Assembly: GCF_900163795.1 (NCBI RefSeq) | Contig: NZ_FWFD01000009.1 | Coordinates: 1-64,000 of the forward strand | DNA: 64,000 bases | Direction of reading: 5' to 3' | Origin: Vagococcus fluvialis bH819 | GTDB taxonomy: Bacteria > Bacillota > Bacilli > Lactobacillales > Vagococcaceae | In this document: positions 16,248 to 24,535 of the stretch, piece by piece | How the letters are laid out: each line of letters begins with the position of its first letter | Numbering within the stretch: position 1 is the stretch's first letter | The notes under the pieces: model-generated | Told to the model about the DNA's origin: nothing | What the model saw: only the letters and a program-made list of their open reading frames with translations | The model's database searches: none | Position numbers and translations under genes: made by a program

Positions 16248-17309
16248 ATGAAAAAAATATTAGTTATCAATCCAGGTTCAACATCAACTAAAATTGCTTA
16301 TTATGAAGATAAAGAGGAACGTTTAAATGAAAATGTTTTTCATGATGATTCTGAATTAGCTGAATTTAAAACAATTGCAGATCAATACGATTACCGTTTA
16401 GCTTTAATTACAACGTTTTTAGAAAAAGAGGGCATCGATATTTCTGAATTAGATGCTGTTGTTGGCCGTGGAGGTTCACTTCCACCAGTAGAAGCAGGTG
16501 CTTATCTAGTCAATGATCAAATGATTGATTGGTTAGTTAATAAAACAGACGTTCATCATGCCTCTAATTTAGGTGCGATGTTAGCTCAAGGATTTAAAGA
16601 AAAAGCTAAATCAGAGTGTATTGCGATGATTTACGATCCAATCACAGTGGATCAATTTCATGATTTATCTCGTATTTCTGGTTTGAAAGGTGTTAATCGT
16701 CGAAGTATCGGTCACATGTTAAATATGCGCGCGATTGCGATGAAAACTGCCGAAGATTTAGGCAAACCTTATGAAGAAACAAACTTGATCGTTGCTCATT
16801 TAGGAAGCGGTTCAACAATAAGTGCGCATCAAAAAGGTCGGATGATTGATTTATCAATTGATGATGAAGGTCCCTTTTCTGTGGAACGAACAGGCAGCTT
16901 ATGCTTGAAAGAATTTATTCCTTTTTGTTATCAAATGACGCAAGAAGAAATCACAAGTTGGACACGTAAAAAAGGTGGTATGATTTCATACTTAGGAACA
17001 AATAGTGGTATTGAAGTAGAAAAAAGAATTGATGCAGGTGACAAGGAAGCTGAACTTATTTTAGAAGCAATGGCTTACCAAGTTGCCAAAGGGATTGGTG
17101 AACTTGGCACAGTACTAAATGGACAAGTTGATCAAATCGTTATCACCGGAGGATTTGCTTATTCTAAACGCATCATCAACTGGGTGACAGAACGAGTATC
17201 ATTTATTGCACCAGTTTCAGCGATTCCTGGTGAATTTGAAATGGAAGCACTCAGAAATGGTGCTTTAAGAGTGTTAGATGGTACAGAATTAGCTAATGAG
17301 TTTAATTAG
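16248..17309 (+). CDS. buk: Butyrate kinase
   Basis: 353 amino acids, standard for Buk. ASKHA-fold motifs include ILVINPGSTSTKIAYYE at the N-terminus, VGRGGSLPPVEAGAYLVN, LIVAHLGSGSTISAH and QIVITGGFAYSKRI. It transfers phosphate from an acyl phosphate to ADP, completing an ATP-generating route with Ptb and the dehydrogenase complex. Branched-chain kinases of this family accept isobutyryl or isovaleryl phosphate. ATG 16248 has GAGGAG at 16234; an ATG at 16224 would overlap ptb and lacks a site. A bidirectional terminator follows. Confidence 0.92.
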   Translation: MKKILVINPGSTSTKIAYYEDKEERLNENVFHDDSELAEFKTIADQYDYRLALITTFLEKEGIDISELDAVVGRGGSLPPVEAGAYLVNDQMIDWLVNKTDVHHASNLGAMLAQGFKEKAKSECIAMIYDPITVDQFHDLSRISGLKGVNRRSIGHMLNMRAIAMKTAEDLGKPYEETNLIVAHLGSGSTISAHQKGRMIDLSIDDEGPFSVERTGSLCLKEFIPFCYQMTQEEITSWTRKKGGMISYLGTNSGIEVEKRIDAGDKEAELILEAMAYQVAKGIGELGTVLNGQVDQIVITGGFAYSKRIINWVTERVSFIAPVSAIPGEFEMEALRNGALRVLDGTELANEFN

Positions 17310-17327
17310 CTACAAATATATTAGATC

Positions 17328-17372
17328 AAAAAAATGAAGAGGAAGACGATATGTCAACTTCTTCATTTTTTT
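17328..17372. terminator. Bidirectional terminator between buk and yitT
   Basis: AAAAAAATGAAGA (17328-17340) pairs perfectly with TCTTCATTTTTTT (17360-17372) across a 19-nt loop. The yitT stop codon on the minus strand lies in the hairpin. Confidence 0.85.
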
Positions 17373-18241
17373 ATTCGTTTCATTTTTTTCATTTTTTCAT
17401 AAGAGAACCCTTCTCCAATAGCCTCGTTGACAGTTATGACAGAGATAAAGGCTTTTTCATCCTCTTCTTTACAGATATCTTTGATTGCATTGATTTCTGG
17501 ATGAGTTGCTACACAATAAATAATATTTCTTTCTTGATTAGAGTAGGCCCCTTCTGATTTTAAGAAGGTAGTTCCTCTTTCTAACTCGGTTAGGATTCGA
17601 GTTGAGATGATTTCATTTTTATCAGAAATAATAAAAATACCTTTGGCACTATATGTTCCACCTTGAACAAAATCAACAACAATGCTAAAAACGAAGACTG
17701 CTATTAGGGTGTACATCATTTCTTTGATAGAAAGATAAGTTAAAGAGAGCAAAAGGACCATTATATCTAAAATCAAAAGAGAGCGTCCAATCGTTAAACC
17801 AAAGTTTTTTTCTAAAATTCTTGCTACAATATCCGTTCCTCCCGTTGTCCCTCCTACTTTGTAGATAATCCCACTTCCAATCCCGCCAAATAATCCAGCT
17901 AAAAGAGCGGCAATCAGCAAATCATTTTCGACAGAAATAGCAATATTCATATTTTGCCAAAATAAAATATTCATAGATAAAGAAAAAGTTCCAACTAAAG
18001 TGTAAATTAATGTTTGGATTCCGAAAATTTTGAAACCGATAAGTATTAATGGTATATTCAAAAGTAAAGTACTGTATGCTGGATTAAATCCTGTAAGATT
18101 GAAAAGAATTAAAGTAATACCTGTCATTCCACCTTCTGCTAATTGATTTGGGATATTAAATGTTACTAGTCCAAAAGCGTAAATACTTGCACCTAAAAAA
18201 ATAATGATCATTTCAATTATTGTTTGTTTATTAAACTTCAT
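17363..18241 (-). CDS. YitT family membrane protein
   Basis: 292 amino acids. Five to six N-terminal membrane helices with the glycine-rich LAEGGMTGITLILFNLTGF and GIGSGIIYKVGGTTGGTDIVAR segments of the YitT (DUF161) domain, then a soluble C-terminal DUF2179 domain (about 215-285, FLKSEGAYSNQERNIIYCV). Function is unknown; several paralogues per Firmicute genome are usual. It is convergent with buk and divergent from the MazG-like gene. Confidence 0.85.
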   Translation of the reverse strand: MKFNKQTIIEMIIIFLGASIYAFGLVTFNIPNQLAEGGMTGITLILFNLTGFNPAYSTLLLNIPLILIGFKIFGIQTLIYTLVGTFSLSMNILFWQNMNIAISVENDLLIAALLAGLFGGIGSGIIYKVGGTTGGTDIVARILEKNFGLTIGRSLLILDIMVLLLSLTYLSIKEMMYTLIAVFVFSIVVDFVQGGTYSAKGIFIISDKNEIISTRILTELERGTTFLKSEGAYSNQERNIIYCVATHPEINAIKDICKEEDEKAFISVITVNEAIGEGFSYEKMKKMKRIKK

Positions 18242-18308
18242 CTAATCACATCCTTATTGTTATCTTATCACTAAGAATATAAGCCTACAAGAGAAGGTAG
18301 TTGAAATA

Positions 18309-18336
18309 TTAACTTATATTTTATAAGATATATAAT
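18309..18336 (+). promoter_or_regulatory. Putative promoter of the mazG-cca operon
   Basis: TTAACT (18309-18314), 16-bp spacer, TATAAT (18331-18336), about 28 bp ahead of the first start codon. The spacer contains a small dyad CTTATA/TATAAG. Confidence 0.5.
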
Positions 18337-18363
18337 AGAGATAGATGAAGGACTGAAAAAGAA

Positions 18364-18705
18364 ATGACTAAAAATGAAAAAACAATAACAGAAATGCAAT
18401 CGGAATTAGATGTCTACATTAATCAATTTGAAAAGGGTTATTTTTCTCCCTTAGTTCAATTAGCTAGATTAACAGAGGAATTAGGAGAACTTGCTAGAGA
18501 AATTAATCATACTTATGGTGAAAAACAAAAGAAAGAAACAGAGCTACCAAATAGTATTAAAGAAGAGTTAGGTGATGTTCTAATCTCTACGATTATTATG
18601 GCAAATTCTTTTGATATTAATTTGGCAGAAACGTTTAATGAAAACATGAATAAGTTCAATCAAAGAGATAAGTATCGATTTGCTCGTAAAAATGAAAAAA
18701 ATTAA
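18364..18705 (+). CDS. MazG-like nucleotide pyrophosphohydrolase (YpjD type)
   Basis: 113 amino acids, all helical. The MazG metal-binding pattern is present: LTEELGELAREIN (E-E-x-x-E) and IKEELGDVLISTI (E-x-x-D). Small MazG proteins hydrolyse (d)NTPs to monophosphates and may clear damaged nucleotides. In Bacillus subtilis the homologue ypjD lies in the gene neighbourhood that also holds cca, matching the cca gene 18 bp downstream here. Confidence 0.85.
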   Translation: MTKNEKTITEMQSELDVYINQFEKGYFSPLVQLARLTEELGELAREINHTYGEKQKKETELPNSIKEELGDVLISTIIMANSFDINLAETFNENMNKFNQRDKYRFARKNEKN

Positions 18706-18723
18706 GAGATTGGAATAATAAAG

Positions 18724-19935
18724 ATGAAGATAGATAAGCTACCTACGGAATTTATAAAAGCACTGCCCATTATTAAAAAAATTGAAGAAGCTGGTTATGA
18801 GGCTTATTTTGTTGGAGGGAGTGTCCGTGACATTATTTTGGACCATAAAATACATGATGTTGATATTGCAACTAGTGCATTTCCAGAAGAGGTAAAACAG
18901 ATTTTCCCAAAAACAATAGATGTAGGCATTGAGCATGGTACTGTTTTGGTACTGTTTGATGAAGAACAATATGAAATCACAACATTTAGAACAGAGTCTA
19001 CTTATCAAGACTATAGAAGACCAGATGAGGTAACTTTTGTCAGATCTTTAGAGGAAGATTTAAAACGTCGTGATTTTACAATGAATGCTTTAGCAATGAA
19101 TAAAGATGGCATTATCATAGATCATTTTAATGGTATTGAAGCAATCAAAAATAGAGTAATCGTAGCTGTGGGGGATGCTTCTGAAAGATTTAATGAAGAT
19201 GCTCTTCGGATGATGAGAGGGTTAAGGTTTGCGAGTCAATTAAGTTTTTCAATTGAAGAAAAGACGCTGCAAGCTATTCAGACACACCATTCATTATTAA
19301 GCAAAATCTCTGTTGAGCGAATCTATGTTGAATGGATCAAATTATTAATGGGTGAAAGTCGAAATCAAGGGTTAAGATTATTTACTGAGACAGGATGTTT
19401 CAGTTATTGCCCAGGATTTAAGAATAAAGAATCGGAGTTAAATAATCTTTTATTGTTAGATGATAGAAAAGTAATAGAGAATGAAATCATCGCTTGGTTA
19501 TTAATTTGTTATTCTTTAAAAATTAAGGACACTTCTCTATTATTGAAAGGTTGGAAAGCTTCTAATAGAATGATCATAGCAGTAAAAGAAGGTGTTTTTC
19601 AGCTTAAAAATAGAGAAGTAAAAGAGTGGCAGAATTTAGATTTATATCAAGCTGGTCGAGAAATTGTTTCTTATGTTGAACAAGTCAGATTTATAATGAA
19701 TCAGTCAAGCGATGAGAAATTAGCTCTACAGTTGTATGAAGAGCTAGCTATTAAATCAATTAAAGATTTATCGGTTGGAGGGAAAGAACTCCTAACTTAT
19801 TTAGATAAGACTCCCGGACCATGGCTAGGAAAAACATTAGCTTATTTAGAAAAACAAGTTGTTCAAGGTAATCTTCTAAATGAAAAAAATAGCTTACTAA
19901 AAGCTGCTGAAACATTTATAAAGGAGGAGTCTTAA
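18724..19935 (+). CDS. cca: CCA-adding tRNA nucleotidyltransferase
   Basis: 403 amino acids, the Gram-positive class II size. N-terminal polymerase-beta-like motif FVGGSVRDIILDHKIHDVDIAT with catalytic Asp45 and Asp47, then RRDFTMNALA and the nucleotide-selecting EDALRMMRGLRFASQL. The C-terminal half is the helical neck/body/tail. It adds or repairs the CCA end of tRNA without a nucleic acid template. The thioesterase-like gene begins at the next base after its stop. Confidence 0.95.
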   Translation: MKIDKLPTEFIKALPIIKKIEEAGYEAYFVGGSVRDIILDHKIHDVDIATSAFPEEVKQIFPKTIDVGIEHGTVLVLFDEEQYEITTFRTESTYQDYRRPDEVTFVRSLEEDLKRRDFTMNALAMNKDGIIIDHFNGIEAIKNRVIVAVGDASERFNEDALRMMRGLRFASQLSFSIEEKTLQAIQTHHSLLSKISVERIYVEWIKLLMGESRNQGLRLFTETGCFSYCPGFKNKESELNNLLLLDDRKVIENEIIAWLLICYSLKIKDTSLLLKGWKASNRMIIAVKEGVFQLKNREVKEWQNLDLYQAGREIVSYVEQVRFIMNQSSDEKLALQLYEELAIKSIKDLSVGGKELLTYLDKTPGPWLGKTLAYLEKQVVQGNLLNEKNSLLKAAETFIKEES

Positions 19936-20295
19936 ATGATATTAAGAAAAGAATTTATCGTAACAGATAATCAAACAGCTCTAAATATGGGGTCGGGTAC
20001 ACTTGAGGTTCTAGCAACACCAAGTGCTATTGCCATGGCAGAAAATACATGCATGACTCTATGCTCTTCACCTTTATCTGAGACACAAACAACTGTGGGA
20101 ACTTTTATAGAGTTCAAACACATAAAAGCTTCCCTTGTAGGTGCTGAAATAATGGTTATTGCTAACATAGAAGAAAGCACAGAGAAAAAAATATGTTTTT
20201 CTTTTGAAATGTTTGATAAAGATTGTTTAATTGGTAAAGGAAAACATGAGCGAGTAATTGTAACAACTAGTTCATTTTTATCTCACATAAAATAA
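19936..20295 (+). CDS. Thioesterase-like (FlK-type hotdog fold) protein
   Basis: 119 amino acids. The pattern NMGSGTLEVLATPSAIAMAENTC followed by TVGTFIEFKHIKAS and KIxFSFEMFDKDCLIGKGKHERV matches hotdog-fold thioesterases of the FlK-like family. The substrate is unknown; removing a toxic or stalled acyl-CoA is a family-based guess. GGAGG lies in the 3' end of cca and the start is at the base after the cca stop, so it is co-translated. No strong terminator is visible after it. Confidence 0.8.
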   Translation: MILRKEFIVTDNQTALNMGSGTLEVLATPSAIAMAENTCMTLCSSPLSETQTTVGTFIEFKHIKASLVGAEIMVIANIEESTEKKICFSFEMFDKDCLIGKGKHERVIVTTSSFLSHIK

Positions 20296-20394
20296 TCAGT
20301 ACAATTTGTGAATTTTTTAATAAACTTGTTTATTTTTTGTTTTTATCATGGTATACTAATTATGTAATAATCAAGAGGAAAGAGGAGATCATAG

Positions 20395-20853
20395 ATGTCA
20401 AAAGAAATGAACAGCTTCAAATTCTATTTTAGAAATGATGAAACATGGACAATTAAACGTGAACATATTGGTGACTTGTGGATTAGTAAAGTTACGACTA
20501 GTTACGGTAGAATAAACGGAAGTGATTTCCAAAAGATTAATCCTTGTGAAGGGTTAAAAATAGAAATTTTCCAAGAAGCAGATCACGTACAAACAGATGA
20601 TATTAATTTAGGTGGTTTAGAGTTAGGAATGTTCTCTAGAGCCGTAAAATATCAAGATATCGAAAAAATGAGTATTAATTTCGACGATGGTTCAAGTGAT
20701 TTAATTTATTTCCCATATAAAGACAAAGCAACGCCTGGTCAAGAAGGATTAGACAATACTTACCAAACAACAAAAATATCAGCAGATAACAAATTATATA
20801 TTGTTATTGACGCTGAGAAAATAGTAACAGATGTTTATTCAGATAAATTTTAA
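20395..20853 (+). CDS. Conserved-looking hypothetical protein, soluble, beta-rich
   Basis: 152 amino acids, no signal peptide or membrane helix; many short alternating hydrophobic strands and an acidic tail suggest a beta-rich cytoplasmic protein. I do not recognise a family. AGAGGAG precedes the ATG. It is probably monocistronic: a TATACT -10 (20352-20357, with a poorly spaced TTGTTT upstream) precedes it and a terminator follows. Codon use looks like that of neighbours, so there is no sign of recent transfer. Confidence 0.6.
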   Translation: MSKEMNSFKFYFRNDETWTIKREHIGDLWISKVTTSYGRINGSDFQKINPCEGLKIEIFQEADHVQTDDINLGGLELGMFSRAVKYQDIEKMSINFDDGSSDLIYFPYKDKATPGQEGLDNTYQTTKISADNKLYIVIDAEKIVTDVYSDKF

Positions 20854-20862
20854 TAGAGTGAT

Positions 20863-20898
20863 AGAGACTGACCTTTAAAAGAGGCAGTCTTTTTTTTG
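20863..20898 (+). terminator. Terminator after the hypothetical gene
   Basis: AGACTG (20865-20870) pairs with CAGTCT (20885-20890), extended by CC/GG with a bulged A, then eight T. Confidence 0.75.
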
Positions 20899-20931
20899 CT
20901 TGGTGTTAAACGCCTTTTTCATCATGCTTGT
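20896..20931. repeat. 36-bp direct repeat, copy 1
   Basis: Begins TTGCTTGGTGTTAAACGCC and matches 21017-21052 at 35 of 36 positions. The start-to-start distance is 121 bp. The copy begins in the T tract of the preceding terminator. Probably part of a dispersed intergenic repeat. Confidence 0.8.
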
Positions 20932-21016
20932 AGTTTGGATTCAAAAAGCAACACCCTCGACAACTTCACAACTTATAAAAATCCCCAAAGCATGGATTGT
21001 TTATAAGTTCTTCCAG
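20932..21016. other. Spacer of the 121-bp repeat unit with a hairpin
   Basis: Between the direct repeats lies an imperfect inverted repeat: ACTTATAAA-AATCC pairs with GGATTGTTTATAAGT around CCAAAGCAT. On the minus strand a 25-codon frame (21043 down to 20966) reads MKKAFNTKQLEELINN followed by PCFGDFYKL and stop; it lacks an evident ribosome binding site. No gene is called in this intergenic stretch. Confidence 0.5.
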
Positions 21017-21052
21017 TTGCTTGGTGTTAAACGCCTTTTTCATCACGCTTGT
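21017..21052. repeat. 36-bp direct repeat, copy 2
   Basis: Second copy, differing from copy 1 by one base (C for T in ...CATCACGCTTGT). It ends about 58 bp before the ABC-F start. Confidence 0.8.
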
Positions 21053-21109
21053 TTCAAATCCATATATTTGGTAGAATAGGTTGGACTATTTTGAGAGTAG
21101 GGAAGATGA

Positions 21110-22990
21110 ATGAAAATTCTGCGTGCGGATAATTTAAAAAAATCATATGGAATAAAAGATCTATTAACTGATGTTTCTTTTTTAATACGTGAAGGAGACC
21201 GCATTGGTTTGATTGGAATAAATGGGACCGGTAAGTCAACTTTAATGAATATTTTAGCTGGTCTTGATAAAGCAGAAGTGGGAGGTCTTGATTATCCACA
21301 TGATTATCAGATAGGTTACCTATCACAACAAATAAATTTTGATGAAAATTTAACTGTTTTAGATACTGTTTTTGAAGGCAATTCTCCAATTATAAAGGCT
21401 GTTAAGGGTTATGAATTAGCTTTAAGTCAATTAGCTAATGATGGTGAGAACCCTGTGTTTCAAAAAAAGTATCAACAAGCTGAAGAATTGATGAATCGAG
21501 AAGATGCGTGGTTAGCAGATACGAATGCTAAAACAATTTTAAGTAAGCTAGGTATTTTATTTTTAGAAAAGAAAGTCTCGGAATTATCTGGTGGACAAAA
21601 AAAACGACTTGGGTTAGCGCAAGTATTGATCCAAGCTCCTGATTTATTACTTTTAGATGAGCCAACTAACCACTTGGATTATCAGAGTATTAGCTGGTTA
21701 GAGAACTATTTAAAAGATTACAAAGGATCTCTTGTTATTACAACTCATGATCGTTACTTTTTAGATCGAGTTACAAATAGAATTATGGAACTTTCTAAGG
21801 GAGTTCTTCATGAGTATGAAGGAAATTATGAATCTTATCTAACCTTGCGTGCTGAAAGAGAAGAAGTTGAAGGAAAGCAAAGTCATAAGAACAAACAGTT
21901 GTTTAAGCAAGAATTAGCATGGATGCGTGCGGGTGTTAAGGCTAGAGGAACTAAACAACAAGCTAGAATTAATCGTTTTGGTGAACTGAAAGAAGCGGTT
22001 TCAGGTAGCGATAACAAAGAAAATTTAGATATTTCGGTTGGGACTAAACGCTTAGGTAAGAAAGTTTTAGAAATCAATCATGCGTATTTTTCGATTGAAG
22101 AAAAACAGTTGATAAACGATTTTAGCTTGTTGATTCAGTCGAGAGAGAGACTAGGTATTACAGGAGAAAATGGTGCTGGGAAATCAACATTGCTAAACTT
22201 AATTGCTGGAAAATTAAACTTAGACAGTGGTACCATTGATCTAGGTGAAACAGTCAAAATTGGCTACTATACGCAGGAAAATGAAGGCTTAGACGAAAGT
22301 AAACGAATGATTCAATACTTACAGGAACAAGCGGAGTTAGTGGAACAAAAAGATGGTTCTACAATTTCTACAACAGAGATGTTAGAACGCTTCCTTTTTC
22401 CAAGGAATATGCACGGAACAGTTATTAGTCGGTTGTCTGGTGGGGAAAAAAGACGTTTGTATCTATTAAATATCTTAATTCAGCAACCTAATGTATTGCT
22501 TTTAGATGAGCCAACAAATGATTTAGATATTGAAACCTTAACTATTTTGGAAGACTATCTAAATAATTTTGCCGGAGCAGTTATTACGGTGAGTCATGAT
22601 CGATACTTTTTAGATAAAACAATGGAGAAATTATTAGTTTTTCAAGGAAATAGTGTTATTGAACCATTCTTCGGCTCAATGAGTGAATATTTAAGTACTG
22701 AAAAAAATGAGGTACTAACAGTTAGTCAAACATCAACTGTAAAGGAAACAAAACAAGATACTACAGAAAAACATAAATTAACTTATATGGAACAAAAAGA
22801 ATGGGAAACAATTGAAGATGATATTGAAACTCTTGAAACAACAATTGAGTCATTACAATCTGATATGTTAAATCATTCAAGTGACGCGGTCAAACTGCAA
22901 ATGATGCAAAAAGAAGTGGCAGAGAATGAAGAAAAATTAGAAACTAAAATGGCACGTTGGGAATACCTAAGTCAATACATAGAAGAGTAG
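21110..22990 (+). CDS. ABC-F family ATPase (YfmR/Uup-like)
   Basis: 626 amino acids, two ABC domains and no membrane segments. Walker A motifs GINGTGKST and GENGAGKST; signatures ELSGGQKKRLG and RLSGGEKRRL; Walker B LLLLDEPTNHLD and VLLLDEPTNDLD. The inter-domain linker contains LAWMRAGVKARGTKQQARI, characteristic of the YfmR/Uup branch, and the C-terminus (about 560-626) is a coiled coil. ABC-F proteins act on ribosomes; this branch relieves stalled elongation rather than giving classic drug resistance. It precedes thyA by 12 bp. Confidence 0.9.
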   Translation: MKILRADNLKKSYGIKDLLTDVSFLIREGDRIGLIGINGTGKSTLMNILAGLDKAEVGGLDYPHDYQIGYLSQQINFDENLTVLDTVFEGNSPIIKAVKGYELALSQLANDGENPVFQKKYQQAEELMNREDAWLADTNAKTILSKLGILFLEKKVSELSGGQKKRLGLAQVLIQAPDLLLLDEPTNHLDYQSISWLENYLKDYKGSLVITTHDRYFLDRVTNRIMELSKGVLHEYEGNYESYLTLRAEREEVEGKQSHKNKQLFKQELAWMRAGVKARGTKQQARINRFGELKEAVSGSDNKENLDISVGTKRLGKKVLEINHAYFSIEEKQLINDFSLLIQSRERLGITGENGAGKSTLLNLIAGKLNLDSGTIDLGETVKIGYYTQENEGLDESKRMIQYLQEQAELVEQKDGSTISTTEMLERFLFPRNMHGTVISRLSGGEKRRLYLLNILIQQPNVLLLDEPTNDLDIETLTILEDYLNNFAGAVITVSHDRYFLDKTMEKLLVFQGNSVIEPFFGSMSEYLSTEKNEVLTVSQTSTVKETKQDTTEKHKLTYMEQKEWETIEDDIETLETTIESLQSDMLNHSSDAVKLQMMQKEVAENEEKLETKMARWEYLSQYIEE

Positions 22991-23002
22991 GGGGAATTTT
23001 AA

Positions 23003-23950
23003 ATGGAGCAAGCTTATTTAGATTTAGCAACAAAGATCTTAGAAGAAGGCACAGAAAAACATGATCGAACAGGAACTGGCACGAAAAGTTTATTTGGGCA
23101 TCAAATTCGTTTTGATTTAAGTCAGGGCTTTCCATTACTAACAACAAAGCGTGTTCCTTTTTCATTAATTAAAAGCGAACTTTTATGGTTTTTAAAAGGT
23201 GGTACAAATATCAAATATTTATTAGAACATAATAATCATATTTGGGATGAATGGGCGTTTGAACGTTACATTAAAAGCTCAGACTATCACGGTCCTGATA
23301 TGACTGATTTTGGTCGCAGAGCTACATCTGATTCAAATTTTAATGAGATTTATAAAAAAGAGATGACAAAATTTTGTGAACAAATTTTATCAAATGAAGA
23401 ATTTGCTGAAAAATATGGCGAACTTGGAAATATTTATGGGTCACAATGGCGTCACTGGAAAACAAGTCAGGGAGAAACGATTGATCAGATCAGTGATCTA
23501 ATTGAAATGATCAAGCATAATCCAGATTCAAGACGATTAATTGTTTCTGCTTGGAATCCAGAAGATATTCCAAACATGGCATTGCCACCTTGTCACTCCC
23601 TATTCCAATTCTACGTAGCAAATGGTAAACTAAGTTGTCAGCTTTATCAAAGAAGTGCTGATGTTTTTCTAGGTGTGCCTTTTAACATCGCTAGTTATGC
23701 TTTGTTGACGCATTTAATTGCTCATGAAACAGGTTTAGAAGTTGGTGATTTTGTTCATACGTTTGGGGATGCTCATCTTTATTTAAATCATATGGAGCAA
23801 ATTCAAGAACAATTATCAAGAAAAATCCGTGAGTTTCCAACACTTGAATTAAATTTAGAAAAACAATCTATTTTTGATTTTGAAATGGAAGATATCAAAG
23901 TAACTGGTTATAATCCGCATCCATCAATTAAAGCACCAATTGCGGTATAA
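23003..23950 (+). CDS. thyA: Thymidylate synthase
   Basis: 315 amino acids, the longer form with about 50 extra residues relative to the 264-residue E. coli enzyme. Catalytic Cys197 in [23 protein letters not shown] near the N-terminus, YGSQWRHW and [18 protein letters not shown] are all present. It methylates dUMP using methylene-tetrahydrofolate, producing dihydrofolate, which the dfrA product downstream recycles. Gene order thyA-dfrA is common in Lactobacillales. Confidence 0.96.
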   Translation: MEQAYLDLATKILEEGTEKHDRTGTGTKSLFGHQIRFDLSQGFPLLTTKRVPFSLIKSELLWFLKGGTNIKYLLEHNNHIWDEWAFERYIKSSDYHGPDMTDFGRRATSDSNFNEIYKKEMTKFCEQILSNEEFAEKYGELGNIYGSQWRHWKTSQGETIDQISDLIEMIKHNPDSRRLIVSAWNPEDIPNMALPPCHSLFQFYVANGKLSCQLYQRSADVFLGVPFNIASYALLTHLIAHETGLEVGDFVHTFGDAHLYLNHMEQIQEQLSRKIREFPTLELNLEKQSIFDFEMEDIKVTGYNPHPSIKAPIAV

Positions 23951-23984
23951 GGGACAAAGGAATTATTTGGGAGGATATTTATTA

Positions 23985-24476
23985 ATGATAGCAGCTATAT
24001 GGGCTCAGGATGAAAATGGTTTAATAGGGAAAGAGGAAGTACTTCCTTGGCATTTGCCAAATGATTTACAGTTCTTTAAACAAATGACTGAAAATAATGT
24101 CATTGTTATGGGAAGAAAAACTTTTGAAGGAATGGGGAAACATTTACTACCTAATCGCCAAACTATTGTTTTAACGTCTGACCAAAATTATGATGCTAAT
24201 GGCGCTTTAGTCATGCATTCTGTGGAAGAGGTTTTAGCATTTTCTAATGAATTTGAAGGAATTACTTTTATCACAGGTGGTGGAGAAATATATAAAAACT
24301 TCTTGCCACATATCGATGTTCTCTATAGAACGTTAATTAAAGCTAAATTTGAAGGAGATACTTACTTTCCTTATTTAGATTGGGAAGAATGGAATATTGT
24401 TAGTACAAGTGAGGGAGAAGTAGATGATAAAAATATCTACCCTCATGATTTTGAAACGTATCAACGAAATGCTTAA
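23985..24476 (+). CDS. dfrA: Dihydrofolate reductase
   Basis: 163 amino acids. N-terminal MIAAIWAQDENGLIGKEEVLPWHLPNDL contains the substrate-binding Asp of the WHLPxDL motif; VIVMGRKTFEGMG and FITGGGEIYKNFLP bind NADPH. It reduces dihydrofolate and is the trimethoprim target. The frame opens upstream at 23940, but GGGAGG at about 23968 and the family N-terminus place the start at ATG 23985. A terminator follows. Confidence 0.95.
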   Translation: MIAAIWAQDENGLIGKEEVLPWHLPNDLQFFKQMTENNVIVMGRKTFEGMGKHLLPNRQTIVLTSDQNYDANGALVMHSVEEVLAFSNEFEGITFITGGGEIYKNFLPHIDVLYRTLIKAKFEGDTYFPYLDWEEWNIVSTSEGEVDDKNIYPHDFETYQRNA

Positions 24477-24490
24477 AAAAGCTTTAGCAT

Positions 24491-24533
24491 AAAACGTCGT
24501 CAGTCCCATTTGGGAGTTGGACGACGTTTTTTT
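24491..24533 (+). terminator. Terminator after dfrA
   Basis: AAACGTCGTC pairs with GACGACGTTT around an inner CCCATTTGGG-type hairpin, followed by a T run. The A-rich start may let it serve the convergent gene too. Confidence 0.85.
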
Positions 24534-24535
24534 AT

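Noticed and set aside
17351-17557. A 68-codon plus-strand frame starting in the buk terminator
   Set aside because: It begins in the hairpin loop and is antisense to yitT; the Phe-rich translation is an artefact.
20896-21052. Possible CRISPR array from the two 36-bp direct repeats
   Set aside because: Only two copies, an 85-bp spacer containing a hairpin, and no cas genes nearby.
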